Under the pieces are notes generated by a model. It ran no database searches. It worked only from the letters and a program-made list of their open reading frames with translations, and was not told the DNA's origin. Source: Todiramphus chloris collaris (Eukaryota > Chordata > Aves > Coraciiformes > Alcedinidae). From it: a stretch of 64,000 nt of DNA. Both the position numbers and the translations under genes were made by a program. This document shows, one piece after another, positions 11,201-24,015 of this stretch (position 1 is the stretch's first letter; each line of letters begins with the position of its first letter). The stretch spans positions 5,695,748 through 5,759,747 of the forward strand of contig JANVCC010000270.1 in the NCBI GenBank assembly GCA_025345505.1, in the 5' to 3' direction.

Positions 11201-14200
11201 TTGTCATGTAATAAGCCAAGACACTGTCTAATCTTTTAAGAGAAAAAATGTCTGTCAAACTTGCCCAGTTGATCTCCTCTTTCCTTTCCTGCATCCTGCA
11301 GCATGTATATGTGACTGGGAAAGGGAGGCACACAGCATGGGAAGGGTAATATCTCTACCAGGTAGAGGCCAATCGCTGACATTCTGATTTCACTGAGGAG
11401 AAGCAGGGAGAGGTGTACGGAGCATCCAGTCTGTTGCAGGGCTGTCAGAGCTGAGGTGTTCAGTGGGTGTGGAGCATCTTGCTGCTCAGAACTGTATTCA
11501 GATCCGATTGTCCACTAAAAACATACTTGCGGAAGAAGAAATGTCAGCACAAGATGCTGTAGAAAGCAACCTTTTCTTGTTTTTTTTTTTTTTTTCCTCT
11601 CTTATTTCACCAAGTATTATTTCAGAGAGGGGACCTTATATAGCTATAGGTACTCAAGAATAAAAAGTAACAGATGCATACTGGAGCAGGAGCAGTACTG
11701 TTTGATTTAGAGCACAGAACCATTTTCCTCTGCTGCCAGGTGTCTCTGAAGTCGCAGCGCTTCTTGCTTTGTTAGATGTATTCTCCTGTAAACACTTTGT
11801 TGCTGCTATTACATTTTCTCATGCTGAAAGTCTATCGCAAAGACTTTTTTTTTCCGAGGCTTTGGCAGATGGCAATTAGCACCCTTCATATTCTTTCCCC
11901 ATAACTTCAGCAGTTTTTTGCCTGCATCCACTTAACAGCTCCAGGCATGCCAAATCGCATGCTTTTGGAGAACTTGTTGCTAGTAGCAGATCTTTGATTC
12001 TAAATGCCTAGAGTAGTGTCTGAACTATATTTAGAGCAAGTACACGCCTGCCTATTCATGATCTTTTGTGTGTAGCCTGGACAGCTCGGTGCCAGCGTGC
12101 AGCATAATCAGCTTCTCCTTCAGCGTCGAAATTCCACAGCTCTTCAGAGAGGAAGGGGGAGGAAGAGGGTGGTGGGCAAGGAAACAAGGATGGTAATTAA
12201 ATATGACTTAGGAAAAAAATCCCTGAATAGCAAATTAGCCTTGCTGTTTTACTAATGTTATTGCTCTCTTTATGAAGTCCCAGCCATGTAATTATTGCAC
12301 ACTCATAACTCCCATAGACTTTCTAGAGAGTTGTACTGCACTGAGTGAGGCTGTGAGCGTCAAGAAGTTGTCCTCCTTTTCCTGGACTGCTAAGAAAAGA
12401 AAGAACTGACTGTAGTTTCTGCTTAAGAGGATTTCCATTAACTTGCAAGGCAGGGACCTCTTACAAAATTCTAGGTAGTTGTCCTGTGTCCCTGCACTGG
12501 GAAGACATCTGGAGTAACAAGGCCAAGCCTATAGCAGATCTAAGATGATACAAGGGTTCTTGGAGTTAAGCTTAACCACATAAAGCCTGATTATTGCACT
12601 TATTTTTGTCTGAACCCATTGGTGTGCCAGAACACGTAGGTAAAGCCTTTGGCACTTACTGGCTTGTATAAACGCTCAGAATTACAGATTCCAAGCACCT
12701 GATTTTTCTAAGATAGTTTTGTAGGTGTTTTAGTTCTGCAACATTAGAGCACAGTGTCTTTCCTGTGAGACACAGACAAATTCAACTGATTTGGTCAGGT
12801 AGTGGTAAATAAAAAGATGATCAAACCCAACTGCTCATTCACTTAGGTGCAAATAGGTAAATTTGAGTTTACGATTGACTATGCCACTAACTTTTGTCTC
12901 GCTTGTGAGAAAGTCTCCATTAAAGTTTTAACTTGACACTTCTTCACAAGGAGATAAACTGTTTTTTCCTCAAAAAGCCTCTTAAATAACAACTGCATCT
13001 TCCCCTTCAACTTATGTTACTGTGTAAAGGCAACAAAATACAAGAGAAGCCTTTTTATAGTACGTCATTTGCTACTGAAAGAAAAATAATAAAACTAAAA
13101 AGGGTCCCTGATCTGCTTTGCTGTTGTAAATTTTTTTGGCAAGCCTCATTTAGCTGGTCAAGGTGAAAACTGGAACCTACTCAGCTGTTCAGAGTGGGTG
13201 GATAGAAAACTGGGTGAAGAGCTTGTTCAGCCACCGATACCCAGCTGCTGAGCATGGGTCCGTCTTGTGCAAGCACACAAATGAAAACCAGTTGAAATGT
13301 GCATAAATTCCCAGTAAATTACGCTACTAAATAAGAGAATGTAACATGTCTGCTGGATTTTGGGTTTTTCTAAATGTATTTGCAGTATTTTCTTTGAGAG
13401 CCAGCACGGACGTTTCTTCATTTATGCACCGTTGGTTCTCTTTGAGTAAAGGGTGATACTTTTGTTTGCATGTTACTGGTTCTTATTGTTCCATTAAAAT
13501 GGCTCCGTACTTCCACTGGTTTAGTGGTAGCACTGCTGCTTAGAGATGCAAACCATGTCTGGCCTCTTCCAGAGCAGTGGATTGGAGGTACCAGCATATG
13601 CCAGCAGTACCAGGCGCTGTGCCTTCAGCTGTAACAGACAGCTGAAGTTTTTCATTCCCTCCCAACAGATGTGTGGGGGTTTTCCAGCAGAAGGAAGAGG
13701 GGGAACAACCTGAGTTTGCACTTTATACTAGAGCCATCTTACCATTTATCCAATCGTTGTCACGTTTGCTTCATTGCAAAATGAAGCTCTGGGAATTAAA
13801 GAGGGAGGATTTCTGTCTAGACCTTATTTGTTGACAGCCTCTGTGGGACATGTCCAGCATCCTAGGGAAGGAGGTCACTTTCTTGAGTGCAGATGAAATA
13901 AGGCTGTAATGTCTCCTGTTGGCCACGTGCCATTTCCCTTCTGTCCTGCTTTGCTTGAGAGGAGTTCAATTTCTGCCTTCTCGGAGTTCCTCTGATAAAA
14001 TAATCTTGTTTGGAAGAGATAAGTATAGCCATTTCACTATTAAAATGGACTGCGTGTGATTTGTAAAATTTTTTTGTGTGTCTGAGAGTCGGAAAATTGG
14101 ACGTGATTTCTGCAATGTGCTTTGGGAACGGCAGGCTATTGATTAATCCTCCGTCGTACAGATTGTATTTGAAAACAAGACAGGTCTATAATTCTTTTCT

Positions 14201-14969
14201 TGATTGGCATTTCTGAACCAAATGAATGAGTTTTATTCGTGGTTTTGGGGTGAACTGTGAAGTAGAAAATGGCCTGGTGTTTTCCCCAGGAAAAGAACTA
14301 GAAACCCACAGCTTTTAGGACAGCAGAGTCGTTTTGTTTAGGTGCTGTATGGCCCAAGATAAAGTGAATTTGGAGCCTCAAAATGTTGGCATTTATGGCT
14401 CGTTCCCATCAAGCACGAATGATGAACTCCTCACTTAGATCTGAATGCACGAGGTATTCTTAGCACTGCATGAAACTCTCCATCTGCTGGTAACCAGTAG
14501 GGTGATACCACACCAGCAATGGTTGGCACAAGGAACCTCTTGTATTTCTTGTTGGGTTTCCGTGTCAGCTGAGGACTGCAACATCCCCCTGTGCTCCATG
14601 CATGTATGGTGGGGAGGGTTTCCTGGAGATTTTAAGTGATGGAGGTTCAAGTTATACCACACGGATACTTGAACAAGCTCTAAACATTCAGAAATGGTTT
14701 TGTAAATGTGCTCTGAAGTGTTCCCTTAGCAGCAAGTGTATTTGTGGTGTTCTGTAGCAAACTGCTGTGTTAGACTTTACAGAAGAGGAAGGTGATTTTA
14801 TTACCAAACAAGCAGATTTTACTTGCTCACATATTCACAAGCCTTTTGAACTCTTCAGGAGCTTACAGTGAATAGGAACTTTAATCTCTCCATCCTTTCC
14901 TACCTCTGTGAGTCATTAGGGTTTACTCACAGCCTTTCTGTGTCTGGGTTTCTTAAAGCTCCAACCTTG

Positions 14970-15001
14970 TTCTTCATCTTCATCTTCATCTTCATCATCA
15001 T
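14970..15001. repeat. (TTCATC)n microsatellite
   Basis: About five tandem hexamers (ttcatc) ending in an atcatc variation. Simple sequence with no associated gene. Confidence 0.85.
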
Positions 15002-15337
15002 CTCTTAAATGCTGTCCCGTTTTTCAGGCAGTCCATTGTTTCCCCTACCTGGTTCTTCTCAGAAGCTGCTCATGGGTGTGCTGTGATTTTGATGACCTGC
15101 AGAGCTGGGTGCCAGCAAAACCTTCTGTCACTCCGTCTGGTGCTTTCCCACCTCGTCATTCCTGCTTGTTCTCCACAGGCCAACCTTAACACTTCTATTC
15201 CAATTCTCTGTGCTTCTGGGACTGTTTTGAGTTTGATTTTATTCTTTCTTCAGTTAAAAATTTGCACATAATTTTCTTTGGTAGCACAATACTTTTATGA
15301 AATAATGACAAATCACTCAACTGTTTCTAGCATTTCC

Positions 15338-15377
15338 TAACACTGTGCTAGTAACTTGTTAACACTGTGCTAATAAC
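15338..15377. repeat. Two-copy direct repeat with 22-bp spacing
   Basis: The 18 bases taacactgtgctagtaac at 15338-15355 recur at 15360-15377 with one change (g to a). The starts are 22 bp apart. A small local duplication; no function is evident. Confidence 0.75.
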
Positions 15378-16373
15378 CCATGCCTCCAAATTAACTGTAT
15401 CATAGGAGAAGATGTCCTGGTCCTGATAAAAGCAGTCATAAAGGGTGACCAGCCCTTCACAGTAGCAGTTTCAGTGTTCATCCTTCTGCAATCTGGCAGG
15501 AAGTCATTTGAATCAAGTCAGATTGGTACATCCAAATCTGAGGACCTGTTGTCTAAGTGGACTATTGTCACCTAGAATAATAATGCTCCCTGGCATCCTT
15601 GATAGTTGGTCAATAGATAAGCGATAATTGAGGTCATGAAGTTGAAAATGCAGAGCTTTGGGAGCACATTTTTTTCATCCCCTGGTCATCCTCAGAGCAG
15701 ACGCAAATGCAAACCGAACACCCTTAAATAAAGCTGAGCTCAGAAGGGGAAGCCTCCAGTGTCTGAAATCAAATGCAAGTAACAAAATGTTCCCTGAGCC
15801 CACTCAGCTCAGGTGGCACCAGATACCCATCTGGAAGGAGCTGAGCAAACAAAGGAGCAGCTGCGTCATCTGCCTAGAGCAGGGTTATATGTAGGGCTTT
15901 TTGGAGCAGGAGGAGGGGAGGTTCATCCATTATTAAACCAGATAATAGAAACTTTATGCCCCACTGATCTTGCATTAGACAACATGAACTGAAAGATGAG
16001 GTCTCTGCTAATTCAGTGCCTGGTACTCCTGAGACTGGTTCCCATGTGAGGGGGAAGCAGACAGCACTTGGCTGTCTTCTTCTGCCCAGTGCTGAGCTCA
16101 ACCACCTGAGAGGTCACTGCTCCTTCCCTGGCACTGACCTCCCGTGACAGCTTCACTTTGCTGGAAGAATAAAGCTGTCAGCAAGGAGGAGAAGACGAGC
16201 ACATACATGAGCCAGGCTGTGGCCACAGGATGCAAAGTCAGGCAAAAGGAAATGATCTCTACCTATGCCAGGTCAAGTGTTTAACGTAAAACACATCTCC
16301 AGTTCTCTCCTTCATCAGGCACTCAAACAGCACTATTCTCAAAAAGAAAGTGTCCCACAGGTGAGCTCTGTCC

Positions 16374-16412
16374 GTCCTTCCTTGCCTTCCTTCCCTTCCT
16401 TCCCTTCCCTCC
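16374..16412. repeat. Pyrimidine microsatellite, (CCTTC)n-like
   Basis: Impure tandem of ccttc/ttccc units on the + strand. Pure pyrimidine over about 35 bases. Confidence 0.8.
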
Positions 16413-18904
16413 TATTTACATTCATTCTTGAGGAAAGCACAAGGATGCCATGGGTCATTCTCAGTAAATAAGAGCAAGCTGGAAAACCTCATAGTTTCTC
16501 TCTGGTGCCCTCATAACTCGATATGATACGGGTCTTTTTCCTATTAAAATGTAGGCTTTGAGAAACTCTACCCTGCGTATAGCTACAAACAAGGAGAAGA
16601 AAGAAGGCTGAAGCTGATGGGGCTGGCAGTCCGTGTCCAGTGCAAAAAATGTTGTCATCTGATGTGACAAAGTCTGCTAAGCCCCCCTCTCTCCAGAGTG
16701 TTCAAGCCTCCCTGCCTTGAAGTTTCTGTTTGGGACACTCCATGACCGTGGAGTGTTTGCAATTCAGGGACAGGGTTTTTTAAACATTTTCTGCAATGAA
16801 AGACCAGAATGTTTTCTCAAACTGAGCCATTCCGTTCTGTCCCGTGCAGAGCTAGATTTGTTTTGGTAATCTGTGATTCTGGCTAAGGTTCCAAACCACT
16901 GGCAATGCAAGTCCTTAGCAGCTGATTCTTTATGGTAGTTTTGGGTACTAGAAGTTGAAATAATGAAATCCATATTTTTTTTTTTCCTTCAGTAAGAAAA
17001 ATAAAACCATCTGAGTGGTATTTAAAACAAAGATACATTGAGAACGTCATCTACTGCAAAATTTGAAAAGTCTTTCCCTTATTTTGAATATTTTCAGATA
17101 TGCTGGTTTCAGTCATTCAAGAAAATGCGAGCCTGATGATCAGATAGTAACATTGTTCATGTTTTTTTAGTGTTAGCATTTCACTGAGGGTGGCAGTGAG
17201 AGAATTAGAAGAAAGCATCTACTTGTTTTTATTTCTTACTCGCAGCTCTCTTCTAAACAGCACAAGTCAAGCTTTACACGAGGTTTCACTAAAGTGTTGC
17301 AATAAGAGACTTTAATTGTACCCAGTGTATATCCCATTAGAAGCAACTACTATTTGAAGCATTTCAGGATGTAGGAACAGATCTCTCCCATGTGGTTCGA
17401 CACAGAAAGCCTCCCTTGTTCTCTCGGAGTGGTGTGAAATGGACTCCCACTGTTGTCAGAGCATCCCCGAACGCGCACTTTCCCTTCTCAGGGAAGTGTA
17501 ATGCCAGAGTGCAGGCATCCAGGGATGCTGCTTTGATTTCAGGAGAAGCAGAAATAAGCCCTGTTGCCCCGGTGGGCCCTTCCTCCCCTCATTCTGTACC
17601 TCCTTTGAGTTCTGAAGGATATAGTGTTTTGAATAATTGGCCTAATTTCAAGCTTCCTTTCTCACCGCTCCCCCACAGAAAGAGGCTTGTGCTTACACAC
17701 GGTGATGACTGCTCTCTTCTAGAATGCATTGCTAGGTGCTCCTCAGAGCTCTGGGTCACTTGAACGTCTTCTGCTAATGCATGGCCACAGCCACCATGTG
17801 CTCTTCCTTTCATCCTTTCGCTGGTGGGAGAGCTGCATGGGTGGAGGAGGGGTTTGCTTTTGGGTTAGAGAGAAAGGGGGGAAGGTTTTATCTTTACACC
17901 TTTGCCTTTTGGTACTATTTATTTGTAATGAGTTAATCTTGAGATGGCAGTGGACTGAAAAGGGAAAGTCTAATGCTGGTCCTCAGTCCCTGCTGAAGTT
18001 TATCCCCTGGTGTGTGATGGCCTCTCCTAAAAGCCTGGTGCCTGCACAGTCTGTAGCTTCTTCCAGGAGGCAGGCAGAGCAGCACAGAGAGGGGCAGTTC
18101 TCCTGCATCTGCTCCGGGTGTGTTACACTCTCTCTCTGGGCCAGAGCCCCGAAGGGGATGTCAGGTTTGAGTAGATGGCTTATGGCAGGTGACTTTACAG
18201 ACCTGCCAGCAGCTCTGGTCGCTCCCCTTGCCAGTGTTGGGAGGAAAACGTGCTGTGAGGAGGTGCACGAGCTGTGGTTTCCCGCAGGTCCGTGATCAGC
18301 CTTAACGCGTGGCTGTGGTTGGTGGGTAGGGTGACGAAGGTGTGCTGCTCACCCTAGGGGTGGATGCTGCCTAAAGACAGGGGAGGCAACACAGACCCCG
18401 AAGACCTGAATTACTGACCAGCTCAGACAGCAACAGAGGGACCAGCCCAGGCACCTGCACCCAGAGGGGTGGAAGCTTGCTGTCGCCTCGCACCATGGGC
18501 AGAGGATGCTGTTGTCTGGCTCTCTGCAGCGTGTAATGGCTTGTCTGCCCTTGGTGAGCCTTCCACTGTCCTCAGGTGGCAGCAGCAGGGACCGTGCTTT
18601 ACTTCACCTCTCTGGGGAACACTGCAGTGATCATTTTCAGCCTCCCTAATTGGTTTTACGTGTCGCGGGTTATTTCTGAAGGAATAATAATAAAAAAGAA
18701 AAGGTTGGAAAGTATTTAAAGCAAAATAAAGGTTAGCCTTGACATGTGGAGAGCTCGCAAAGCAAGGGGAGAAATGCCTTGGCTGGCTTTATCGAGGTCT
18801 CCTGCAGCTCAGTGCAGAATCAGAGGCATTTGCAATGATACCAGCTTTGCCCAGTCCCTGTTCCTGACTCCCCCTCCAAGCCACGTGTTTTCTTCAGTAC
18901 CATC

Positions 18905-19101
18905 CTTCACACACTAGGAAAAAATTCTTCACAGGAAGAGTGGTGAGAGATTGAGGTGGGTGAGTTGCCATACCTGGATGTTAAGCATCACTTAGATGTG
19001 GTGTTGGGGGAGATGGTCTAGGGGTGAACTTGTAGAGTAGGGTTAATGGTTGGACACGATGATCCCAAGGGGCTTTTCCAACCTGAGTGATTCTGTGATT
19101 C
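18905..19101 (+). mobile_element. CR1 LINE 3' fragment
   Basis: The fragment carries the CR1 3' landmarks in order: 'aaaaaattcttcacag' near 18917, a 'gttggacacgatgatcccaa' block near 19050, 'ggcttttccaacctgagtga' near 19071, and a decayed octamer tail 'ttctgtgattc' ending at 19101. CR1 copies are usually 5'-truncated like this. Divergence is higher than in the copy at 21.5 kb, and the tail is reduced to about one unit. Confidence 0.85.
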
Positions 19102-21547
19102 ACTTCTGCATTTGGCAACTGTGTGATGGCAAGCAGATAAAAACCACAGAAGGATATCTCCTGTTACCATCTTCACCTTCTAGCCAAAAGCCCACAGTGC
19201 CCACGGAGTCCGGGCTGTGGGTATCCACCTCCAGCCCCTGCCTGCTGCCCAGTGCTTCCCTCACAGCCGGGGGGGTGGCATCCATCACTGACATGCAAGG
19301 AGCCCATCTCGGTGCTTCTCGTCAGCTCCTTGTCCCTTCACTCAGCCTGCAGTTCAGCTCAAGCTGTTCTTTCACGTGCTTGTTTGGTTTGGTTGTTTTT
19401 TTTTCAGTTATGCAGGTAAGTGGGGAAAAAACCCAAACAAATGAAGTAGATTCCTTTTTCCCCAGCTAGAAGGATGATTAACCAGCAGCAGCAGTTGCCA
19501 AGCAGGTGTATACCTCAGAGATGATAGTAGTGTAGAGAGAAGCTGCCAGTGTTGCTGCTTTGCCCATAATTTTAGTATTTTCCATGTGATTAATTAAAGA
19601 TAGGTTCTTTTCCGTGTGCATGAAATTTCCTTTCATAAACCGGTGAAGTTTTTCCACAGACTGAAGGCCAATTCTGATCTCACTTACACCTGTGTAAACC
19701 TGGCTTAACTCCACTGGAGCCTGGCCATCTGATCTAACCTGCCCATTTTCAAGCGTGCCGGGCGCTAGGGTATCTGAGCACCCCTGCTTATCCCCAGGCT
19801 TCACCCTGTGTCGCTGGGTTCAGTCTTACTCACCATGCCCTGTCCTTCATATATAATTTATCAGCTAGAATGATGTTGGGTGATTTGCACTCTGAAGTAA
19901 TCATCACTCAGGCAGCAAGATGATGGATAGGTGGAGGGAGAGCAGATGGTATAAAAGATTAATCAAAAAGCGAGAGTCCGTGCCACTGCGGGTCCACAGC
20001 TAAAGATCCTCTTGGGTGTGAAAAATGCTAGAATAATGGCAAGGTATTTGTCTCCTGAATCTGTGCTATTACTGGGAAATCCTGGCACGCGGCGCAGGGC
20101 TGAAAAGGCTGGCAGCTTTTTCGGGAGCCTGGTGGGGCTGGTCTGCCCCATGAGCAGGGCTGTGTCTGGGCAGCTTGACCTCCATCTCACGCTTTGGCAC
20201 ATGCTGCATTCTGATTTTTCCCTTCTCACGTACCGTTTGCTCTGGCTCAAACGCATCCCAACCCCCATTCCTCCCTGGCCATCCTTTCCCAGGAATTAGT
20301 GCTGCTGTTCTCCACGCACAGAGCCCTCTCTCCCTTGTCTGGTCACCCCTCCTGCTTGTCTGCTTCCTCCCTAGCCAGGTGTCTCCTTCCCCATCCCATC
20401 CAACCTCTTCCCTCTTGAAGGACAGGCCAAATGCCAGGCTGAAGCCAGAGACAGGTAAAAGGGAGGAAGGACAGTGGTTAGGACAAGGAATTCAGAAGCC
20501 AGCCCTGTGATCAGCCTCACCATCCCCACTATTAAAGGCAGGGCAGAGACTGATGCTGTGAAGCTAGACCCGGCTGTGAGAGTTATGTAGGACCAGAGGA
20601 GAACCAGTGAAACTGGTGAACAGAAAAAGCTGAGAGGGATGTGGTGCACTAGACCTCAGCCAGCGGGGTCTGCGCTTGGAAAAAGAGGGGGGGAGAGGAA
20701 AGCGTGGAGCTCATCCTGACCCTGCCCGTTAACTCATCAGCAAGCACTGCAACTGCTGCTTTTCCTGCAGCGTTAGGGCAGTGAGAGGGTCTCGGGCTTT
20801 GCTCCGGGCACCGGTGTCGTTTGGACTGCTTTCATGCAGCGTCAGTGCCGTGGCATTCCCGGCTGGTGCCTTCAAAGGCTGTCTTCACAGCAGGAAGCAC
20901 AATAAACTGAAGACCATTACCTGTATTGGGCCACTCATTGCAAGGCCGTTGGAGCTGTTAGGCATTCGTGCGAGCCAGAAACGACTACACCTCCAATTTG
21001 GTTTAAATTAAAGCCGCAGTCTTGCAGGAACTTTTTATTGCCTCGGGCAAGAAGAGGGGTGGAATGGTGTTCTACCCTTCCAACATAAACCTGAGCTGGG
21101 CAAAGCCCACCGGGCGCCGGCTGCGCCGTCCTCCTGCCGCGCTTCCCGTTCAGATATTTTCTTTGGTTGCCATTGGCTAGCTTTAAAACCTGGGGTTTTA
21201 ATCTGCTGTAAATTGGTGCAGCTCTACTGAAATGTGGTTTTCGGGCAGCGGTCTGTCGATCCCTGGGGCTCTGTGGACTGCTTCGGAAGGGTCTGCAACA
21301 GGGAGCTAAGGAAAGCAAACCCTGCTGTCAGTAGGCTTAAATTGCCAGTACACGAGCCTTTTTTCCTCTGCTAGAACCATTTTGGGGTGCCAAAAAAAAG
21401 AAAAATGAAGATCATGAAAAGAGTGCTGTTTTACACTAGCTGAAGATCTGTCCCTGCCTGTTCAGTGAGTAAAAAGTTAGTTTTGAAGAGGTGACCAGGG
21501 TGTAGGAAGCAAACAGCTTTGGCTCAGTGTTCTGGGCGTATTTATTA
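19102..21547. other. Noncoding DNA between two CR1 copies
   Basis: No exon recognised. Contains one palindromic-repeat remnant (19667-19722) and a small GC-rich, CpG-containing patch at about 21105-21150. Open frames at 20012-20510 and 20935-21318 are overlapping and have no recognisable motif. Confidence 0.5.
19667..19722. repeat. Remnant of a palindromic, MITE-like sauropsid repeat
   Basis: The order 'gccaattctgatctcactta', 'cacctgtgtaaacctgg', 'ttaactccactgg' resembles a short palindromic repeat that I remember as abundant in turtles, crocodilians and, as eroded copies, birds. Its core alternates tgtaaat-like and aactccactga-like words. Related traces lie at 52169-52222 and 61013-61075. 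I cannot give the formal family name, and the match is from memory. Confidence 0.45.
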
Positions 21548-21938
21548 TTTATTCTTTATTCAGTCTGGAGAAGAGAAGGCTCTGGGGAGACCTTATTGTG
21601 GCCTTCCAGTATCTGAAGGGGGCTTCAAGAAAGTTGGGGAGGGACTTGTTAGGCTGTGGGGCAGGGATAGGACTGGAGGGAATGGATTAAAACTAGAGAT
21701 GGGTCGATTCAGGTTGGACATCAGGAAGAATTTCTTCCCCACGAGGCTGGTGAGACACTGGCACAGGTTGCCCAGAGAGGTGGTGGAAGCCCCATCCTTG
21801 GAAGTGTTGAAGCCCAGGCTGGCTGGGGCTGTGAGCAACCTGCTCTAGTGGGAGATGTCCCTGCCCATGGCAGGGGGGCTGGAACTGGGTGATCTTTAAG
21901 GTCCCTTCCAACCCTGACAGTTCTATGATTCTATGATT
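21548..21938 (+). mobile_element. CR1 LINE, 3' ORF2 end plus 3' UTR and octamer tail
   Basis: This is the clearest CR1 in the window, about 390 bp. It starts in the ORF2 C-terminal coding part: 'cagtctggagaagagaagg' is followed by a frame whose protein includes GGNGLKLEMG, RLDIRKNFFP and LPREVVEAPS. A + strand frame with no stop runs through it to 21848. The 3' UTR has 'ggtcccttccaaccctgaca' and the tail 'ttctatgattctatgatt' ending at 21938. ORF2 of CR1 encodes endonuclease and reverse transcriptase; only its last ~100 codons remain. The copy is 5'-truncated and cannot mobilise itself. Confidence 0.95.
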
Positions 21939-23934
21939 AAAGGATTTTGAAAGCAGTCTAAGATGCTATCACATACACCATATATATGTTTTAAGCTGGT
22001 CTGGGTGAGTAGCAGGGGATGGGAAAAATGCAACTGGAGTAATTTGAGCACGATATTTGGGAAAACTTGCTCCAAATATTGCTTCGGGAGGCCTACAGCC
22101 ATCTCTCCCAAATGAAAATGTGCAGTTGAAGTAAAGTTTTAATATGGTTTTATGTAACATAACCTCAGCTAAAAAAACGCATATAACCTCTTACTAACTT
22201 CAAAGCAGTAAAAGATCTTTCATTCATTTCCAGTAGCGTCACATTAATTTATCTTTTCCTGAGTTCTGAGAGTTTTGTATATTACATAAGTAGGTGCAAA
22301 TATGTTCTTTGCAGTATTTTATTTTTTCTGCTCTCAGAAGTGGCCAGACAATGCATATGCACTGAGGGTTTTGAGATTTAGTGTTGTCCTGCCGAGCAAG
22401 AAAAACTTCAGAAAGAAAACTCAGGCTTTCTGAACGCAACAATTTCCTTAAAGATGTCTAAGCAGCTTCCTTGGAAACACATATTTGCTTGTGTTTCTTC
22501 CTAACTGTAATTTTAAAACATAGCTTGCTTTTGTAAAGCATTTTTATTTTACAGAACTGCATGTTCCAGTGGTATAGGGTTCTATAAAAACCTCTTTTAA
22601 CAAGTCCCTTCCATTACAGGAGTCTCACAGGCTGCTGTGAGAGATTTGGAGCTAGATTCGGATACCGAACAGAGGCTGGAGACGTTCGGATCTGGAATCT
22701 AAATTCTGTTTGCGCTCAAACTCAGGTTATTCTGCTGATATTCCCCAGCACCCAGAGAAGAAAAAGAAATCCTTCTTGCAGCAGAAGCCTGTGAGCCAAG
22801 TCCTGCTTGCTAGACTCCAGCAAGTCCCAGGGATGCACTAAACCCCGTGCAGGCAGGCAGGGTCTAGCCTCGTGTGTGGGAACGATGCTGCCTTCACAAA
22901 GCTGGATTTCCTCCCTCCCTCAGTTAGCACTGGGTTGTGACTCCCTGCTTTGTCATTTGCCCCAATCTTTTCCATTCCCAGACTTGAGGGAGAAATGTGG
23001 CCTCCCTGTAGCCAGTCATTAATAACTAAATGCACTCTTTTAAAAAGCAACTGGAAAATTACCTGAGTAGTAGAACCTGGTGTGCTCTGCCAAAGGAGGG
23101 AAAGCAAATGAGGCTGCTGCAAAGCGAAAAACATTTTCTAGCGATGATTTCATGTCTTTGTCCTTTCCCCAATCTGAATATTTGCCATGTACAAACAGCA
23201 TGCATTTCATATAGTTCTAAACCAGGCCATATTTTTATATAGATTACCTATGTGTAGCAAGTACTGTCTGTGATGAAAAGCAGAGGTTTTTGTTAGTTCA
23301 TATCAGCATACGATCCCAGTAATATCTAAAACATATGCTGCTTAGCATAGCATTTGCATGTTCACTCATACGTTTTTGTTCCACTCGGGTTATCTCAGAG
23401 CCTAAGGGCCTACCCCATTTGCACATGTTTGACTTAGATGGATGCAAAACCACCATATGAAACTATAATTGCAGAGGAGAGGAAGGGGGACATTTCAAAA
23501 ATATGGATTATCTCCCTCCTTTCCTGCCAGTTTCTGTGTCCACAACTGTGTTTATGTGCACGTGTTGCTGTCACATGCTCACTTCTACTTATTTTAGGAC
23601 AGTCCTAAAGCTACATCTTGCACAACTATATAAGGCAGTTCAAAACCAGGGGATCTAAGTGTCTTCTCTCACGTGAAATACAGCTGGGGATTCCTGTTTT
23701 CCTCTTCCTTTAATGTAACTCCTTTCAACGTCATATGTGCAGCTACAAGGTAATTTCTCCTTGACAAACCGGTCTGTCTGTGTGTACGTGCATATTGACT
23801 TTGGGGGTTACAGTGAGGCAAACTCATGGTATTTTCTCTTCGTGGAACAGATACATTGACAGTTCATAAGTTATTAATTCTTATTGCCCTCAGGGGTCCA
23901 TTTATATAAGCTAGAGAGAGATATTGGGTGCCTG

Positions 23935-24015
23935 CCTGTCTCTTATGGCTGCCTATCATATGGCCCCCATAACCATCATCGTATCCCAATTTATACTGTG
24001 TAATTGTCACAATAT
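23935..24015. repeat. Possible ancient interspersed repeat remnant
   Basis: The stretch 'ggcccccataaccatcatcg' then 'tatcccaatttatactgtgt' resembles part of an old repeat I remember from turtle and crocodilian genomes, in which a 'cccataaccaccatagtatc'-like word is followed by a MIR-like tail. Only about 80 bases look related. Low confidence. Confidence 0.3.

Larger units (their letters stand above)
8241..18904. other. Noncoding DNA without recognised genes or transposons
   Basis: About 10.7 kb with no supportable exon. Simple sequence includes a duplicated cctttcttg at 10251-10271, a T run at about 11580-11595, (TTCATC)n at 14970-15001, a pyrimidine (CCTTC)n tract at 16374-16412 and a T run at 16975-16985. 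An 18-bp direct repeat lies at 15338-15377. Open frames such as 10392-10850 and 17729-18295 are in the least AT-rich parts, share no family motif that I recognise and have shadow frames on the other strand. Confidence 0.55.

Noticed and set aside
17729..18295. 188-codon + strand frame
   Set aside because: It lies in a GC-richer patch where long chance frames are expected, and contains no recognisable domain.
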